Shown one piece after another: positions 8,952-16,994 of a stretch of 64,000 bases of DNA (positions are counted from its first letter, which is position 1; every line of letters starts with the position of its first letter). Location of the stretch: NCBI RefSeq assembly GCF_003208435.1, contig NZ_QKMF01000001.1, positions 310,001-374,000 on the forward strand, written 5' to 3'. This DNA comes from Pelagimonas varians. GTDB lineage: Bacteria; Pseudomonadota; Alphaproteobacteria; Rhodobacterales; Rhodobacteraceae. The notes under the pieces were generated by a model. The model was not told the DNA's origin and made no database searches. It saw only the letters and a list, made by a program, of their open reading frames with translations. Made by a program: the position numbers and the translations under genes.

Positions 8952-10333
8952 AATCCGCCTCTGCTACGTCTGACTGGATTGAGCGATGCGATTTCGCGCA
9001 GTTTTGCACGTACGGCCCAATCCGAGCCGAACCCGTATCGCGCCCAGCCAAGCGAGTCCAGTCGGACTTGGCGGCCTTCAGTGACGCGGCCTGACATTTC
9101 CATCGCTTCGGCGCGCAGCATCATCAGCGTTGCCAAAAGGGCGGCGTTTTCGTGGCGCATGGCGGTATCGAGATGCGGGGTCAGCAAATAAAGCGCATCT
9201 TCACTGCGGCCAGAACTGATGGCGTAGGCTGACAGTTGCGATGACACATAAGCGCGGTGCAAAGCCGTGTCGGGACCGGCACCAAAGTAACGCTGGGACA
9301 AGACAAAGTGATCTTGAGCGGCATCGGGATCGACGGCTTGCAGCAGGCGGCCCATGGCGTAATGCGAAAACGCTAGGCGGTGATCGGTCCAGCCCATTGC
9401 CTTGGCAACCTGAAGCGCTTCAGCAGCGGCAGAGCGGCGTTGCGCCGGGTCGGCTCCGGGGCCCAGTGCGGTTTGCACGGCATCAATCCAGACACGCGGG
9501 GTTTTGTTGAGCCGGCGTGCTGGTTTGCCCTGACCGCGCGGATTGAGGCGGGCGAAAATAGAAGGGAGTTTGTCGGCAACCTGCGTGCGGCTCATGCCAT
9601 TGCGCAGGGCGGGGTCGTAATAGGCGCGCAAGATTGTCATGTCGTAGCCGGTCAAAACCGTATGCACATTGTCGTCATTGAAGACACTGTCAGGCAATCG
9701 GTACAAATCGTTTAAAGGGCCAAGCGCCTGAGCCAGTTCTTCGTGCAAACAATCGCGTACTTCTTGGGCGCTGGTGTCATTGGGAATAAAGATCGCCAGA
9801 GTTTCGCGTTTGGTGAGCTGCGACCAGCTGACTTTCCGGGTGCGCCGGTTGGTTTTGTATTCTGCCAGCGTTCTGACATTTGGAACCACAAAACAGGCGG
9901 CCGATGGCAAATGTTTGCGAATATCTGCGCGGCTAACGGCTTGGACCGTGATATTCGCATCGATGGAATTGGTCAGCGAGATGTTGATCCCTGCCTCTTT
10001 GCGCAATCGGTAGAGAAGGCGGGTCAGATCAGGAGCCAGCGAAGGCGGCGGCGATCCAGAAACTGTGACGGTGATCGGACCTTCGAACCTTGTAAGGGTC
10101 GACAAACTGCGGCCGGATTCCAAAGTAAAAGATAGATCCAGGAAATCGCGTGCCATGTCCGAATTCGAGGCAACTGGCGCTGACGGGCGCGGCACAGAAA
10201 ACACCTTCATCGGGGGCAATCCGGACACAACCGATGTCGCAGAGCGAGTCGGGATGTCCGGTTGCGATACCGGCATGCAAGCACCAAGCAGCAAATACAG
10301 GGGGAGGATAAAACGTCTGGCTTTGAGCATCAT
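8948..10333 (-). CDS. DUF2927 lipoprotein
   Basis: 461 residues. The N-terminus (FILPLYLLLGAC) is a lipoprotein signal with lipobox LGAC, so the mature protein is acylated at Cys19 or so and membrane-anchored outside the cytoplasm. The region ~60-260 matches the DUF2927 pattern (DFLDLSFTLESGRSLSTLTRFEGPI..., CLHEELAQALGPLND with an HEE motif resembling a metal-site helix). The C-terminal ~150 residues look like helical repeats (TPR-like). It overlaps the GNAT gene upstream and the 55-aa gene downstream by four bases each. Function unknown. Confidence 0.8.
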   Translation of the reverse strand: MMLKARRFILPLYLLLGACMPVSQPDIPTRSATSVVSGLPPMKVFSVPRPSAPVASNSDMARDFLDLSFTLESGRSLSTLTRFEGPITVTVSGSPPPSLAPDLTRLLYRLRKEAGINISLTNSIDANITVQAVSRADIRKHLPSAACFVVPNVRTLAEYKTNRRTRKVSWSQLTKRETLAIFIPNDTSAQEVRDCLHEELAQALGPLNDLYRLPDSVFNDDNVHTVLTGYDMTILRAYYDPALRNGMSRTQVADKLPSIFARLNPRGQGKPARRLNKTPRVWIDAVQTALGPGADPAQRRSAAAEALQVAKAMGWTDHRLAFSHYAMGRLLQAVDPDAAQDHFVLSQRYFGAGPDTALHRAYVSSQLSAYAISSGRSEDALYLLTPHLDTAMRHENAALLATLMMLRAEAMEMSGRVTEGRQVRLDSLGWARYGFGSDWAVRAKLREIASLNPVRRSRGGL

Positions 10334-10785
10334 GGCCTCTGGTATTTGAGGAATGGTGTGACAACGCCGATCCGGTCATAGAGCTGACGGGCGGTATCAT
10401 TGAATTCCTGAGTTAACCAGTAAACAGACGGCGCGCCGTGTGCGTCTGCGGCTTTGTAAACGGCTTCGATCAATGCCCGGCCTACGCCTTTGCCGCGCAC
10501 ATCGGGAGAGGCGTATAGATCTTGCAAATAGCAGACCTCTTCGACTTTCCAGGCGTGGCGGTGAAAGAGGTAGTGAACAAGCCCGACAACGCGACCGTCA
10601 ACTTCGGCGACCATAGCATTGAAATCACGCGGGTCGTCGCCCAAAAGGCGTGCAAATGTCGAGGTGTAGATCGCGTCAGGCAAAGAGGTCTCGTAGAAAG
10701 ACAGATAGTCTTTCCAAAGTTCTTTCCACACGTGACCGTCCCCGGCACGCAAAGCGCGCACCATCATAGTCTCATCTTGGGACAT
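10330..10785 (-). CDS. GNAT family N-acetyltransferase
   Basis: 151 residues that are nearly all GNAT domain. Motif A, YLQDLYASPDVRGKGVGRALI, gives the acetyl-CoA pyrophosphate loop (R/Q-x-x-G-x-G/A as RGKGVG at ~100-105), and the C-terminal NDTARQLYDRIG is the usual motif B helix. It likely transfers an acetyl group from acetyl-CoA to a small molecule or protein amine; the substrate is unknown. It is the first gene of a tightly coupled leftward set with the DUF2927 lipoprotein (4-base overlap). A 411-base spacer separates it from moxR. Confidence 0.85.
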   Translation of the reverse strand: MSQDETMMVRALRAGDGHVWKELWKDYLSFYETSLPDAIYTSTFARLLGDDPRDFNAMVAEVDGRVVGLVHYLFHRHAWKVEEVCYLQDLYASPDVRGKGVGRALIEAVYKAADAHGAPSVYWLTQEFNDTARQLYDRIGVVTPFLKYQRP

Positions 10786-11196
10786 GTATTAAAGCCTGCC
10801 TGCTCGTTGTTTTTAACTCAGATGTACAAGACATCCGGTGTTTTTCTGTCCTCTGTAGGGAGAGTATAGGGCAAAACTTTGATTTGTGCACAGGCCTCTG
10901 CAACCTTATGGAAAAATAATATTCCGTTTACGATAAGGCGGAGGAGTGTGTTTGTTTACAAAAGGTTAACCTGTGCATGAGGGCAACAATCAGGTTGATT
11001 AAATGTGCAAAATCAACTGGTAAAGGTGGCTGTATTGAGGCTTTTGGGCGGTGAATGGTGCGCAATGGCAGCGCATGAGGCTAGAATATGGTTAAAATTT
11101 GTTAGGCTTTGTTAATGTCTGGCCACATGCGCTGGTCTCATTGTCGTAGACGATTTTTCGACGAAAAATCGCGCCCGCCGGTAGAGGGCAGATGTG
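10786..11196. other. 411-bp spacer between GNAT and moxR
   Basis: No gene with a credible ribosome site. It holds a perfect 10-base palindrome AGGTTAACCT (10963-10972) and, near moxR, the dyad CGATTTTTCG-A-CGAAAAATCG (11151-11171). The AT-rich middle could carry the promoter of the GNAT operon; I cannot place it. Confidence 0.4.
11151..11171. repeat. 10-bp perfect dyad downstream of moxR
   Basis: CGATTTTTCG, one base, CGAAAAATCG, 26 bases past the moxR stop. It may act as a transcription end or a protein site. There is no T-run after it, so I do not call it a terminator. Confidence 0.4.
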
Positions 11197-12036
11197 TTAA
11201 CGGTCGCGCCGCGCCATAAAGGCCAAACGTTCAAACAAATGGACATCCTGTTCGTTCTTCAGCAGGGCACCATGCAACCGCGGCAGGGCGTTTGCAGCAT
11301 CGCGCTTTAGGTCTTCGGCATCTAGGTCTTCGGCCAGCAGCAGTTTGAGCCAGTCCAGAACCTCAGAGGTTGAGGGCTTTTTCTTCAGGCCAGGCTGCTC
11401 GCGCACTTCATAGAACTGTGTCAGTGCCGTGGTCAGCAAGGCTTCTTTGACACCGGGGTGATGCACTTCGACAATCTTGCGCAGAGTGTCTTGGTCGGGA
11501 AACTTGATGTAGTGAAAAAAGCATCGGCGCAAAAATGCGTCCGGCAACTCTTTTTCATTGTTCGACGTAATAATAACGATGGGCCGGTTCACGGCTTTTA
11601 TCGTTTCGCCCGTTTCGTAGACGTGAAATTCCATTTTATCGAGTTCTTGAAGTAGATCGTTCGGGAATTCAATGTCTGCCTTGTCGACTTCGTCGATCAG
11701 CAAAACCACCTTTTGATCCGCTTCAAAGGCCTGCCACAGTTTGCCTTTGCGGATGTAGTTTTTTACGTCATTGACACGCTCGTCGCCCAGCTGGCTGTCG
11801 CGCAGGCGCGATACCGCATCATATTCATACAGCCCTTGCTGCGCTTTGGTGGTGGATTTGACGTTCCATTCGATCATCGGCGCGCCAAGTGCGTCAGCCA
11901 CCTGCCGTGCCAGCTCGGTTTTACCAGTGCCGGGCTCGCCCTTAACCAAAAGCGGGCGTTCCAAGGTGACGGCCGCATTTACAGCCATGGTCAGATCGTC
12001 AGTAGCGACATATGTGTCGGTGCCTTGGAAACGCAT
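11197..12036 (-). CDS. MoxR-family AAA+ ATPase, CoxD-like
   Basis: 279 residues, ATG at 12036 with an AGGAG ribosome site six bases before it. Walker A is GEPGTGKTELA (~34-44), Walker B VVLLIDEVDKAD, sensor 1 ITSNNEKELPDAFLRRC with the arginine finger region. This is the MoxR type that works as a chaperone with VWA proteins such as the CoxE-like protein at 7484. In carboxydotrophs the pair (CoxD/CoxE) matures the Mo/Cu site of CO dehydrogenase. The client here is unknown, but XdhC and a molybdopterin-binding protein lie close by (14208-16165). Confidence 0.93.
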   Translation of the reverse strand: MRFQGTDTYVATDDLTMAVNAAVTLERPLLVKGEPGTGKTELARQVADALGAPMIEWNVKSTTKAQQGLYEYDAVSRLRDSQLGDERVNDVKNYIRKGKLWQAFEADQKVVLLIDEVDKADIEFPNDLLQELDKMEFHVYETGETIKAVNRPIVIITSNNEKELPDAFLRRCFFHYIKFPDQDTLRKIVEVHHPGVKEALLTTALTQFYEVREQPGLKKKPSTSEVLDWLKLLLAEDLDAEDLKRDAANALPRLHGALLKNEQDVHLFERLAFMARRDR

Positions 12037-12316
12037 CAATTTCTCCTAAATATTGCACATTGAGGCCTACCCAGACCAAGCTGGCTTGGCAAGGCACGCC
12101 GTTTCGTCATTTTTCCGGAGTGGTGGTTCGCCACCTTGGAAGTCGCTTGTTTTCGATGGGTTAGGGGAGGCTGTTGGACAGGATGTTTTCGACGTCAGGT
12201 CGGCCGTTTTCGCTAGTGACATCCTCTCTGCCATACGTTAAATGCAGCGCCGAGGGCTGCCACTATCTGGAGAGAAATTGAACATGATGGATACTGGTGG
12301 AGACAGCGGGGGCACC

Positions 12317-12739
12317 ATGAAACCTGAAAATTTCCTGCCTGACGATTATCGTCCGGTTGACAGCGAGCCATTCATGAATGAGCGGCAAACTGAGTATTTC
12401 CGTCGCAAGCTGCAAGATTGGAGAACCGATCTTTTGGCAGATAGCCGCGACACAATCGAAACCTTGCAAGAAGGCACGCGTAACATCCCGGATGTGAACG
12501 ACCGCGCGAGTGAGGAAACCGATCGTGCGCTGGAATTGCGCACGCGCGACCGTCAGCGCAAATTGGTCAACAAGATCGATGCCGCGCTGCGCCGGATCGA
12601 CGAAGGTGAGTATGGCTATTGCGAAAAAACCGGCGAGCCGATCAGCCTGAAACGGCTGGACGCGCGTCCGATTGCAACCATGACGCTTGAAGCACAAGAA
12701 CGCCACGAGCGGCGCGAAAAAGTCCACCGCGACGACTGA
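12317..12739 (+). CDS. dksA: RNA polymerase-binding protein DksA (single-cysteine type)
   Basis: Binds the secondary channel of RNA polymerase and, with ppGpp, resets promoter choice in starvation. 140 residues from the ATG at 12317 (MKPENFLPDDYRP). A start at 12284, which has a better GGAGAG ribosome site, would add 11 residues. The coiled coil with acidic tip (DVNDRASEETDRALELRTRD) and the C-terminal YGYCEKTGEPISLKRLDARP fold are present. Of the four zinc cysteines of E. coli DksA only one remains; the others are Thr, Thr and Ala, so zinc is probably not bound. This form is usual in the Rhodobacterales. Confidence 0.93.
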   Translation: MKPENFLPDDYRPVDSEPFMNERQTEYFRRKLQDWRTDLLADSRDTIETLQEGTRNIPDVNDRASEETDRALELRTRDRQRKLVNKIDAALRRIDEGEYGYCEKTGEPISLKRLDARPIATMTLEAQERHERREKVHRDD

Positions 12740-12783
12740 TGCGCCGCCTGCGCTGCGTTTTTCGATGCGCCGGTATGAGATTT

Positions 12784-12814
12784 AAACGCCGGGGCTGTTT
12801 GCTCCGGCGTTTTG
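12784..12814 (+). terminator. terminator of dksA
   Basis: AAACGCCGG (12784-12792) pairs with CCGGCGTTT (12804-12812) and is followed by T residues, 44 bases after the dksA stop. Confidence 0.85.
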
Positions 12815-12832
12815 CTTTTTGAGGGGATGACT

Positions 12833-14008
12833 ATGTCTGTGGACGGTCTGGGCGTTACAATCATTGGCGGCGGTATTGGGGGCCTGACAACGGCCTTGGC
12901 GTTGCGCAGCAAGGGCGCAAATGTGCGCGTCTTGGAACAAGCTGACGCGATCCGCGAAGTCGGGGCTGGCATTCAGGTCAGCCCAAACGGTTTGCGGGTG
13001 TTCGAAGCCTTGGGGCTGGACGAGGCCTTTGCCAAGATTTCGGTGGCGGGGCAGGCTGTGTCGTTGCGCGACTACAAACGCGGGTCCGAAGTGATGCGCC
13101 TGGATCTGACCAAACTGCCCAAGGCGCAAATCTATCGCTTTGTGCACCGTGCTGATTTGATCGATCTTTTGGCAACCGCCGCGCGTAAGACTGGAGTGCA
13201 AATCAGGCTGCTGCAACAGGCCTCGAGCGTGCGCCCGGGCGCAAAGCCGCGGGTTGAATTTGGCAATGGCGATCATCTGGATGATGATCTTGTCATCGGA
13301 GCGGATGGCCTGCATTCCGTTCTGCGGCCGGTTTTGAATGGTGTTGCGGCCCCGTTTTTCACAGGTCAGGTTGCTTGGCGAGCCGTTGTGCCAAATCTGG
13401 TGGGCCACCCTCCCGAAGCGCGGGTGCATATGGGACCGGGCCGGCATTTGGTCAGTTACCCTTTACGCGGGGGTCAGGCTGTTAATCTGGTTGCAGTCGA
13501 GGAACGCAAAGCTTGGCAAGCCGAAGGTTGGAGCCATATCGATGATGCATCCAACCTACGCGCGGCCTTTGCTGGTTTTGGCGGTATGGTGCCTGAAATG
13601 TTGCATGCAGCAGATGCCCCCGGAATTTGGGGATTATTTCGGCATTCCGTGGCCCGCAACTGGACCGGCGAAAACGTGGCATTGCTGGGGGACGCGGCCC
13701 ATCCTACATTGCCTTTTATGGCGCAGGGCGCGGTCATGGCTATCGAAGACGCCTGGGTTTTGGCTGATTGTCTGGCGCGCCACGACCATGTGGCTGAGGG
13801 GCTGGCAAGCTACCAGAAGCGCAGACGGGCACGGGTTGCAAAAGTGGTCGAGGCCGCCAACGGCAACGCTTGGAAATACCACCTGAGCAATCCATTGCTG
13901 CGCGGCGCAGCGCATTTGGGACTTGGGGTTATGGGACGTATGGCCCCGGATCGGATGCTGGGCCAGTTTGACTGGATCTATAAACATGATGTCACCGCCG
14001 AGACCTAA
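12833..14008 (+). CDS. FAD-dependent aromatic-ring monooxygenase, salicylate/3-hydroxybenzoate hydroxylase-like
   Basis: 391 residues of a class A flavoprotein hydroxylase (PHBH fold): Rossmann GGGIGGL (~10-16), E at the end of the second strand (VLEQAD), the DG motif GADGLHSVLR (~150-160), and the FAD-ribityl motif GDAAHPTLPFMAQGAVMAIEDA (~285-306). Such enzymes use NAD(P)H and O2 to hydroxylate aromatic acids. The substrate cannot be read from sequence; salicylate, 3-hydroxybenzoate or 6-hydroxynicotinate-type compounds are the usual ones. The ATG at 12833 follows GAGGGG by six bases. The gene stands alone, with no ring-cleavage gene beside it. Confidence 0.85.
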   Translation: MSVDGLGVTIIGGGIGGLTTALALRSKGANVRVLEQADAIREVGAGIQVSPNGLRVFEALGLDEAFAKISVAGQAVSLRDYKRGSEVMRLDLTKLPKAQIYRFVHRADLIDLLATAARKTGVQIRLLQQASSVRPGAKPRVEFGNGDHLDDDLVIGADGLHSVLRPVLNGVAAPFFTGQVAWRAVVPNLVGHPPEARVHMGPGRHLVSYPLRGGQAVNLVAVEERKAWQAEGWSHIDDASNLRAAFAGFGGMVPEMLHAADAPGIWGLFRHSVARNWTGENVALLGDAAHPTLPFMAQGAVMAIEDAWVLADCLARHDHVAEGLASYQKRRRARVAKVVEAANGNAWKYHLSNPLLRGAAHLGLGVMGRMAPDRMLGQFDWIYKHDVTAET

Positions 14009-14073
14009 ATCGCGGCAGTAACCACGCGGCCGCGCAGGGCCTGCGCGCCAACCCGATTCAGCCCCCAACCTGA

Positions 14074-14097
14074 CCTTCCCCCGAACCCGGGGGAAGG
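14074..14097. repeat. 10-bp stem-loop between monooxygenase and xdhC genes
   Basis: CCTTCCCCCG (14074-14083), loop AACC, CGGGGGAAGG (14088-14097): a very stable hairpin 65 bases after the monooxygenase stop. It lacks a T-run, so it is either a non-classical terminator or a REP-like element. Confidence 0.55.
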
Positions 14098-14207
14098 AAC
14101 CTTGCCTTGCTCGACCCCGACCCCAATTTGTTTTATGAATTTCAGACTTTAGGATGGGGCGACTTTGGTCTGCTCCGTGTTAAAATAAACGGCAGGAGGA
14201 GTCTTTC

Positions 14208-15176
14208 ATGGATCGGTTCGACGAAATTCCCGAGCAGGCTTTGGCTTGGCACCGGGCAGGTGAAGGCGCAGTTCTGGCCAGTGTGATTGAAACCTGGGGA
14301 TCGGCTCCGCGCCGTGTCGGGGCTCAGCTGGCGATTTCCGGGGGCGGCCAGATCGAAGGATCTGTCTCTGGCGGCTGTGTTGAAGGGGCGGTGATCGTCG
14401 AAGCATTGGAAGCGCTGGAAGAAGGCGGCGCGCGGGAATTGGAATTCGGCGTGTCCGATGGCGATGCCTTTGCCGTCGGGTTGGCCTGCGGCGGCACGAT
14501 CCGCATCTTGTTGGAACCGATAGGAGCAGTCCTGCCCGAAGAGATGCTGGCGGAACTGGTCGCGGCGCGGGCGCAGCGAAAGCCGGCCGCCTACGTCGTT
14601 GATCTTGACAGTGGTGCCCGCCGTATTGATCACGCGGGTCATCAAGACAGGTTTCGTATGGATCGCTCTGGTTTTGAACCCGAAAGCCGGGAATTTGTTG
14701 CCATTCACAACCCGCCGCTGCGGTTGATTGTGGTGGGGGCTGTTCACATCACCCAAGCTTTGTTGCCGATGGCACGGATCGCCGGATACGATCCTGTTAT
14801 CATTGATCCGCGTGAAACCTTTGGGTCTGGCGCGCGCTTCCCCGGCGAAACGATCTTGCATGACTGGCCTGATGAGGCGGTGACGCAATTGGGCCTTGAT
14901 GGGCGCACGGCGCTGGTTTTGCTGACACATGATCCGAAACTGGACGATCCGGCACTGATGAAGGCGCTGCGATCGGGCTGTTTTTATATTGGAGCCTTGG
15001 GGTCCACGCGAACCCATGCAAAACGGGTGATGCGGTTGCAAGAGGCCGGGTTTTCCGAGGCAGAAATTGCTCGGATTCACGGACCGATCGGGCTTGACCT
15101 CGGGGCGTCCGGACCGGCTGAAATTGCGGTCTCGATCCTGTCGCAGATGGTTCAGGTACTAAGGAAGGGCGCATGA
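14208..15176 (+). CDS. XdhC/CoxI family molybdoenzyme maturation factor
   Basis: 322 residues. The N-terminal XdhC_CoxI domain (~10-75) has GSAPRRVGAQLAI and SVSGGCVEGAVI; the C-terminal Rossmann-like domain (~175-300) has VVVGAVHITQALLPMARIAGY and VLLTHDPKLDDPAL. XdhC proteins bind Mo cofactor, help add the sulfido ligand and hand it to xanthine dehydrogenase or CO dehydrogenase-type enzymes. The ATG at 14208 has a strong AGGAGG site. It overlaps the next gene by four bases. No molybdenum hydroxylase subunits are in this window. Confidence 0.9.
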   Translation: MDRFDEIPEQALAWHRAGEGAVLASVIETWGSAPRRVGAQLAISGGGQIEGSVSGGCVEGAVIVEALEALEEGGARELEFGVSDGDAFAVGLACGGTIRILLEPIGAVLPEEMLAELVAARAQRKPAAYVVDLDSGARRIDHAGHQDRFRMDRSGFEPESREFVAIHNPPLRLIVVGAVHITQALLPMARIAGYDPVIIDPRETFGSGARFPGETILHDWPDEAVTQLGLDGRTALVLLTHDPKLDDPALMKALRSGCFYIGALGSTRTHAKRVMRLQEAGFSEAEIARIHGPIGLDLGASGPAEIAVSILSQMVQVLRKGA

Positions 15177-16165
15177 AATTTGGCCCTGTCGCAGTGTGCG
15201 ATGCCGAAAGCACGATTTTGGCGCATTCCATTGCTTTGACCAACAAACGCCTGCGCAAGGGGCGAGTCATTTCAAATGAAGACATCGCGGCCATGCAGGT
15301 TGCGGGTTTGACCGAAGTTACTGTGGCACGTTTGGAAGCCGGAGATGTCGCCGAAGACGATGCGGCGCAGCAACTGGCTTTGGCGTTGGTTCCGGATGCA
15401 GGTCGTGCCGGTCTTAGGTTGGGCAAACCTGCGACGGGGCGCGTGAATATCTACGCAGAAGGTGTTGGTGTTGTTGAAGTTTTAGCAGACCGCATCAATG
15501 CGTTGAATGCCCTGCATCCAATGATTACGGTGGCAACAGTGCCGAAATGGCAACGTGTGGCGCAGCGCAATATGGTCGCGACCGTCAAGATTATTTCCTA
15601 TGCTGTGCCTCAGGCTGCGCTTGACGCTGCCTGTCTTGCCGGTCAATCGGCTCTGCGTTTGCGGCCGGTGTCTTGCCGGTCGGCCCAGTTGATCCAGACA
15701 TCGGTCGACGGTGCGGACACTGGCCAGAAAGGACAGGCTGTCACCCAAGACCGGTTGGAACGAATGAATGTTCAACTTGGTCCGATGCAAGTTGTCCGGC
15801 ATAATATTGCATCGGTGTCCCAAGCCCTGACCGCCAGTGACGCCGATATTCTGCTGATCTTGACGGGTTCCGCAACCTCAGACGCTTTGGACGTCGGACC
15901 GCAGGCGCTGCGGGACGCCGGCGGAGAGGTCACGCATTTCGGTATGCCTGTAGATCCGGGCAACTTGTTGTTCTTTGGGCACTTAAAGGGCAGGCCGGTG
16001 ATTGGGCTGCCGGGCTGTGCACGCTCTCCTGCTTTGAATGGTGCGGATTGGGTTTTGGAGAGATTGCTGTGCGGCGTTCCGGTGACGTCTTTGGACATTG
16101 CAGGCATGGGGGTTGGCGGTTTGCTTAAGGAAATTCCACAGCGCGGACGCCTTCGAGAGGCCTAA
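15173..16165 (+). CDS. molybdopterin-binding protein (MoeA/MogA-like domain)
   Basis: 330 residues. Starts MKFGPVAVCDAESTILAHSIAL, the beginning typical of the molybdopterin-binding half of MocA-type fusion proteins. The MoCF_biosynth fold follows at ~160-300, with DADILLILTGSATSD and GMPVDPGNLLFFGHLKGRPVIGLPGCARSPALN, which resembles the TGGxS and GxPG loops of MogA/MoeA. The nucleotidyltransferase half found in related fusions is absent. It is translationally coupled to xdhC (ATGA), so it probably works on the same cofactor, perhaps in cytidylation or hand-over. Confidence 0.82.
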   Translation: MKFGPVAVCDAESTILAHSIALTNKRLRKGRVISNEDIAAMQVAGLTEVTVARLEAGDVAEDDAAQQLALALVPDAGRAGLRLGKPATGRVNIYAEGVGVVEVLADRINALNALHPMITVATVPKWQRVAQRNMVATVKIISYAVPQAALDAACLAGQSALRLRPVSCRSAQLIQTSVDGADTGQKGQAVTQDRLERMNVQLGPMQVVRHNIASVSQALTASDADILLILTGSATSDALDVGPQALRDAGGEVTHFGMPVDPGNLLFFGHLKGRPVIGLPGCARSPALNGADWVLERLLCGVPVTSLDIAGMGVGGLLKEIPQRGRLREA

Positions 16166-16200
16166 TGCAGCTTTGGCCAGCTGCGAATCCTTGAAACAAA

Positions 16201-16229
16201 AAAACCCGCCGGAATTCGGCGGGTTTTGT
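16201..16229. terminator. bidirectional terminator between the molybdopterin gene and infC
   Basis: AAAACCCGCCG (16201-16211) pairs with CGGCGGGTTTT (16217-16227). A-rich and T-rich flanks serve both the rightward and the leftward (infC) transcripts. Confidence 0.9.
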
Positions 16230-16248
16230 GTTTGTCCGAAAGCGCAGC

Positions 16249-16794
16249 TTACTTGGGAAGCGGCCCGATCATCATGACCATTTGACGGCCTTCCATTTTC
16301 GGCATGTTCTCGATTTTGCCAAGCTCTTTGACATCACCGGCAACACGCTCCAGCAGCTCACGTCCAAGCTGTTGGTGGGCCATTTCACGGCCACGGAACC
16401 GCAAAGTCACTTTGACTTTGTCGCCGCCTTCAAGAAACTTGAAAACATTGCGCATTTTTACGTCGTAGTCATGAGTATCGGTCCCGGGACGGAACTTTAC
16501 CTCTTTGACTTCAATAGTCTTTTGCTTTTTACGCGCTTCGGATTCACGCTTTTGCTGTTCGTACTTAAACTTGCCGTAGTCCATGATCTTACAGACCGGT
16601 GGATTGGCGTTGGGTGAAATTTCTACGAGGTCCAGCCCGGCCTGTTCGGCCATTTCCATGGCACGCGACGGTGTTACAACGCCGACGTTTTCACCTTCGG
16701 CGCCAATAAGGCGGATTTCAGGGGTGCGAATGCGGTCATTCACACGAGGGCCTGTGTCGCGCTGTGGCGGCGCGTTATGCGGTCTGCGGGCTAT
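16249..16794 (-). CDS. infC: translation initiation factor IF-3, likely AUA start codon
   Basis: Binds the 30S subunit and proofreads start-codon choice. The core is complete: [50 protein letters not shown] and [14 protein letters not shown]. The only standard start is a GTG at 16743, which would remove the 17-residue lead [17 protein letters not shown] that family members carry. No ATG, GTG or TTG lies between that GTG and the in-frame stop at 16816-16818. An ATA at 16792-16794 has GGAG seven bases before it and opens exactly that lead. I therefore place the start there (181 residues). Non-standard infC starts (AUU in E. coli) are known and give autoregulation. Confidence 0.9.
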   Translation of the reverse strand: MARRPHNAPPQRDTGPRVNDRIRTPEIRLIGAEGENVGVVTPSRAMEMAEQAGLDLVEISPNANPPVCKIMDYGKFKYEQQKRESEARKKQKTIEVKEVKFRPGTDTHDYDVKMRNVFKFLEGGDKVKVTLRFRGREMAHQQLGRELLERVAGDVKELGKIENMPKMEGRQMVMMIGPLPK

Positions 16795-16994
16795 GGGTTT
16801 GCTCCGATTTATGGTCTATATCAAGGCGGCAGGGTAAACTTGACACCGGCGCGATACAAGCGGCAAATCGCCTTTGCTGCGCCATATGATGTAGCTTTCC
16901 CCCTTGCGGAGCGCGTCTAGCAGGGCCAAACCCCCAAGGGAAGCGCGGAGAAGAGTCGTTCGCGTAGATTTTTGTGTTTGCAAGGGAGTTCGAC

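Noticed and set aside
14074-14097. Calling the stable hairpin a rho-independent terminator
   Set aside because: It has no T-run on either strand; listed as a stem-loop only.
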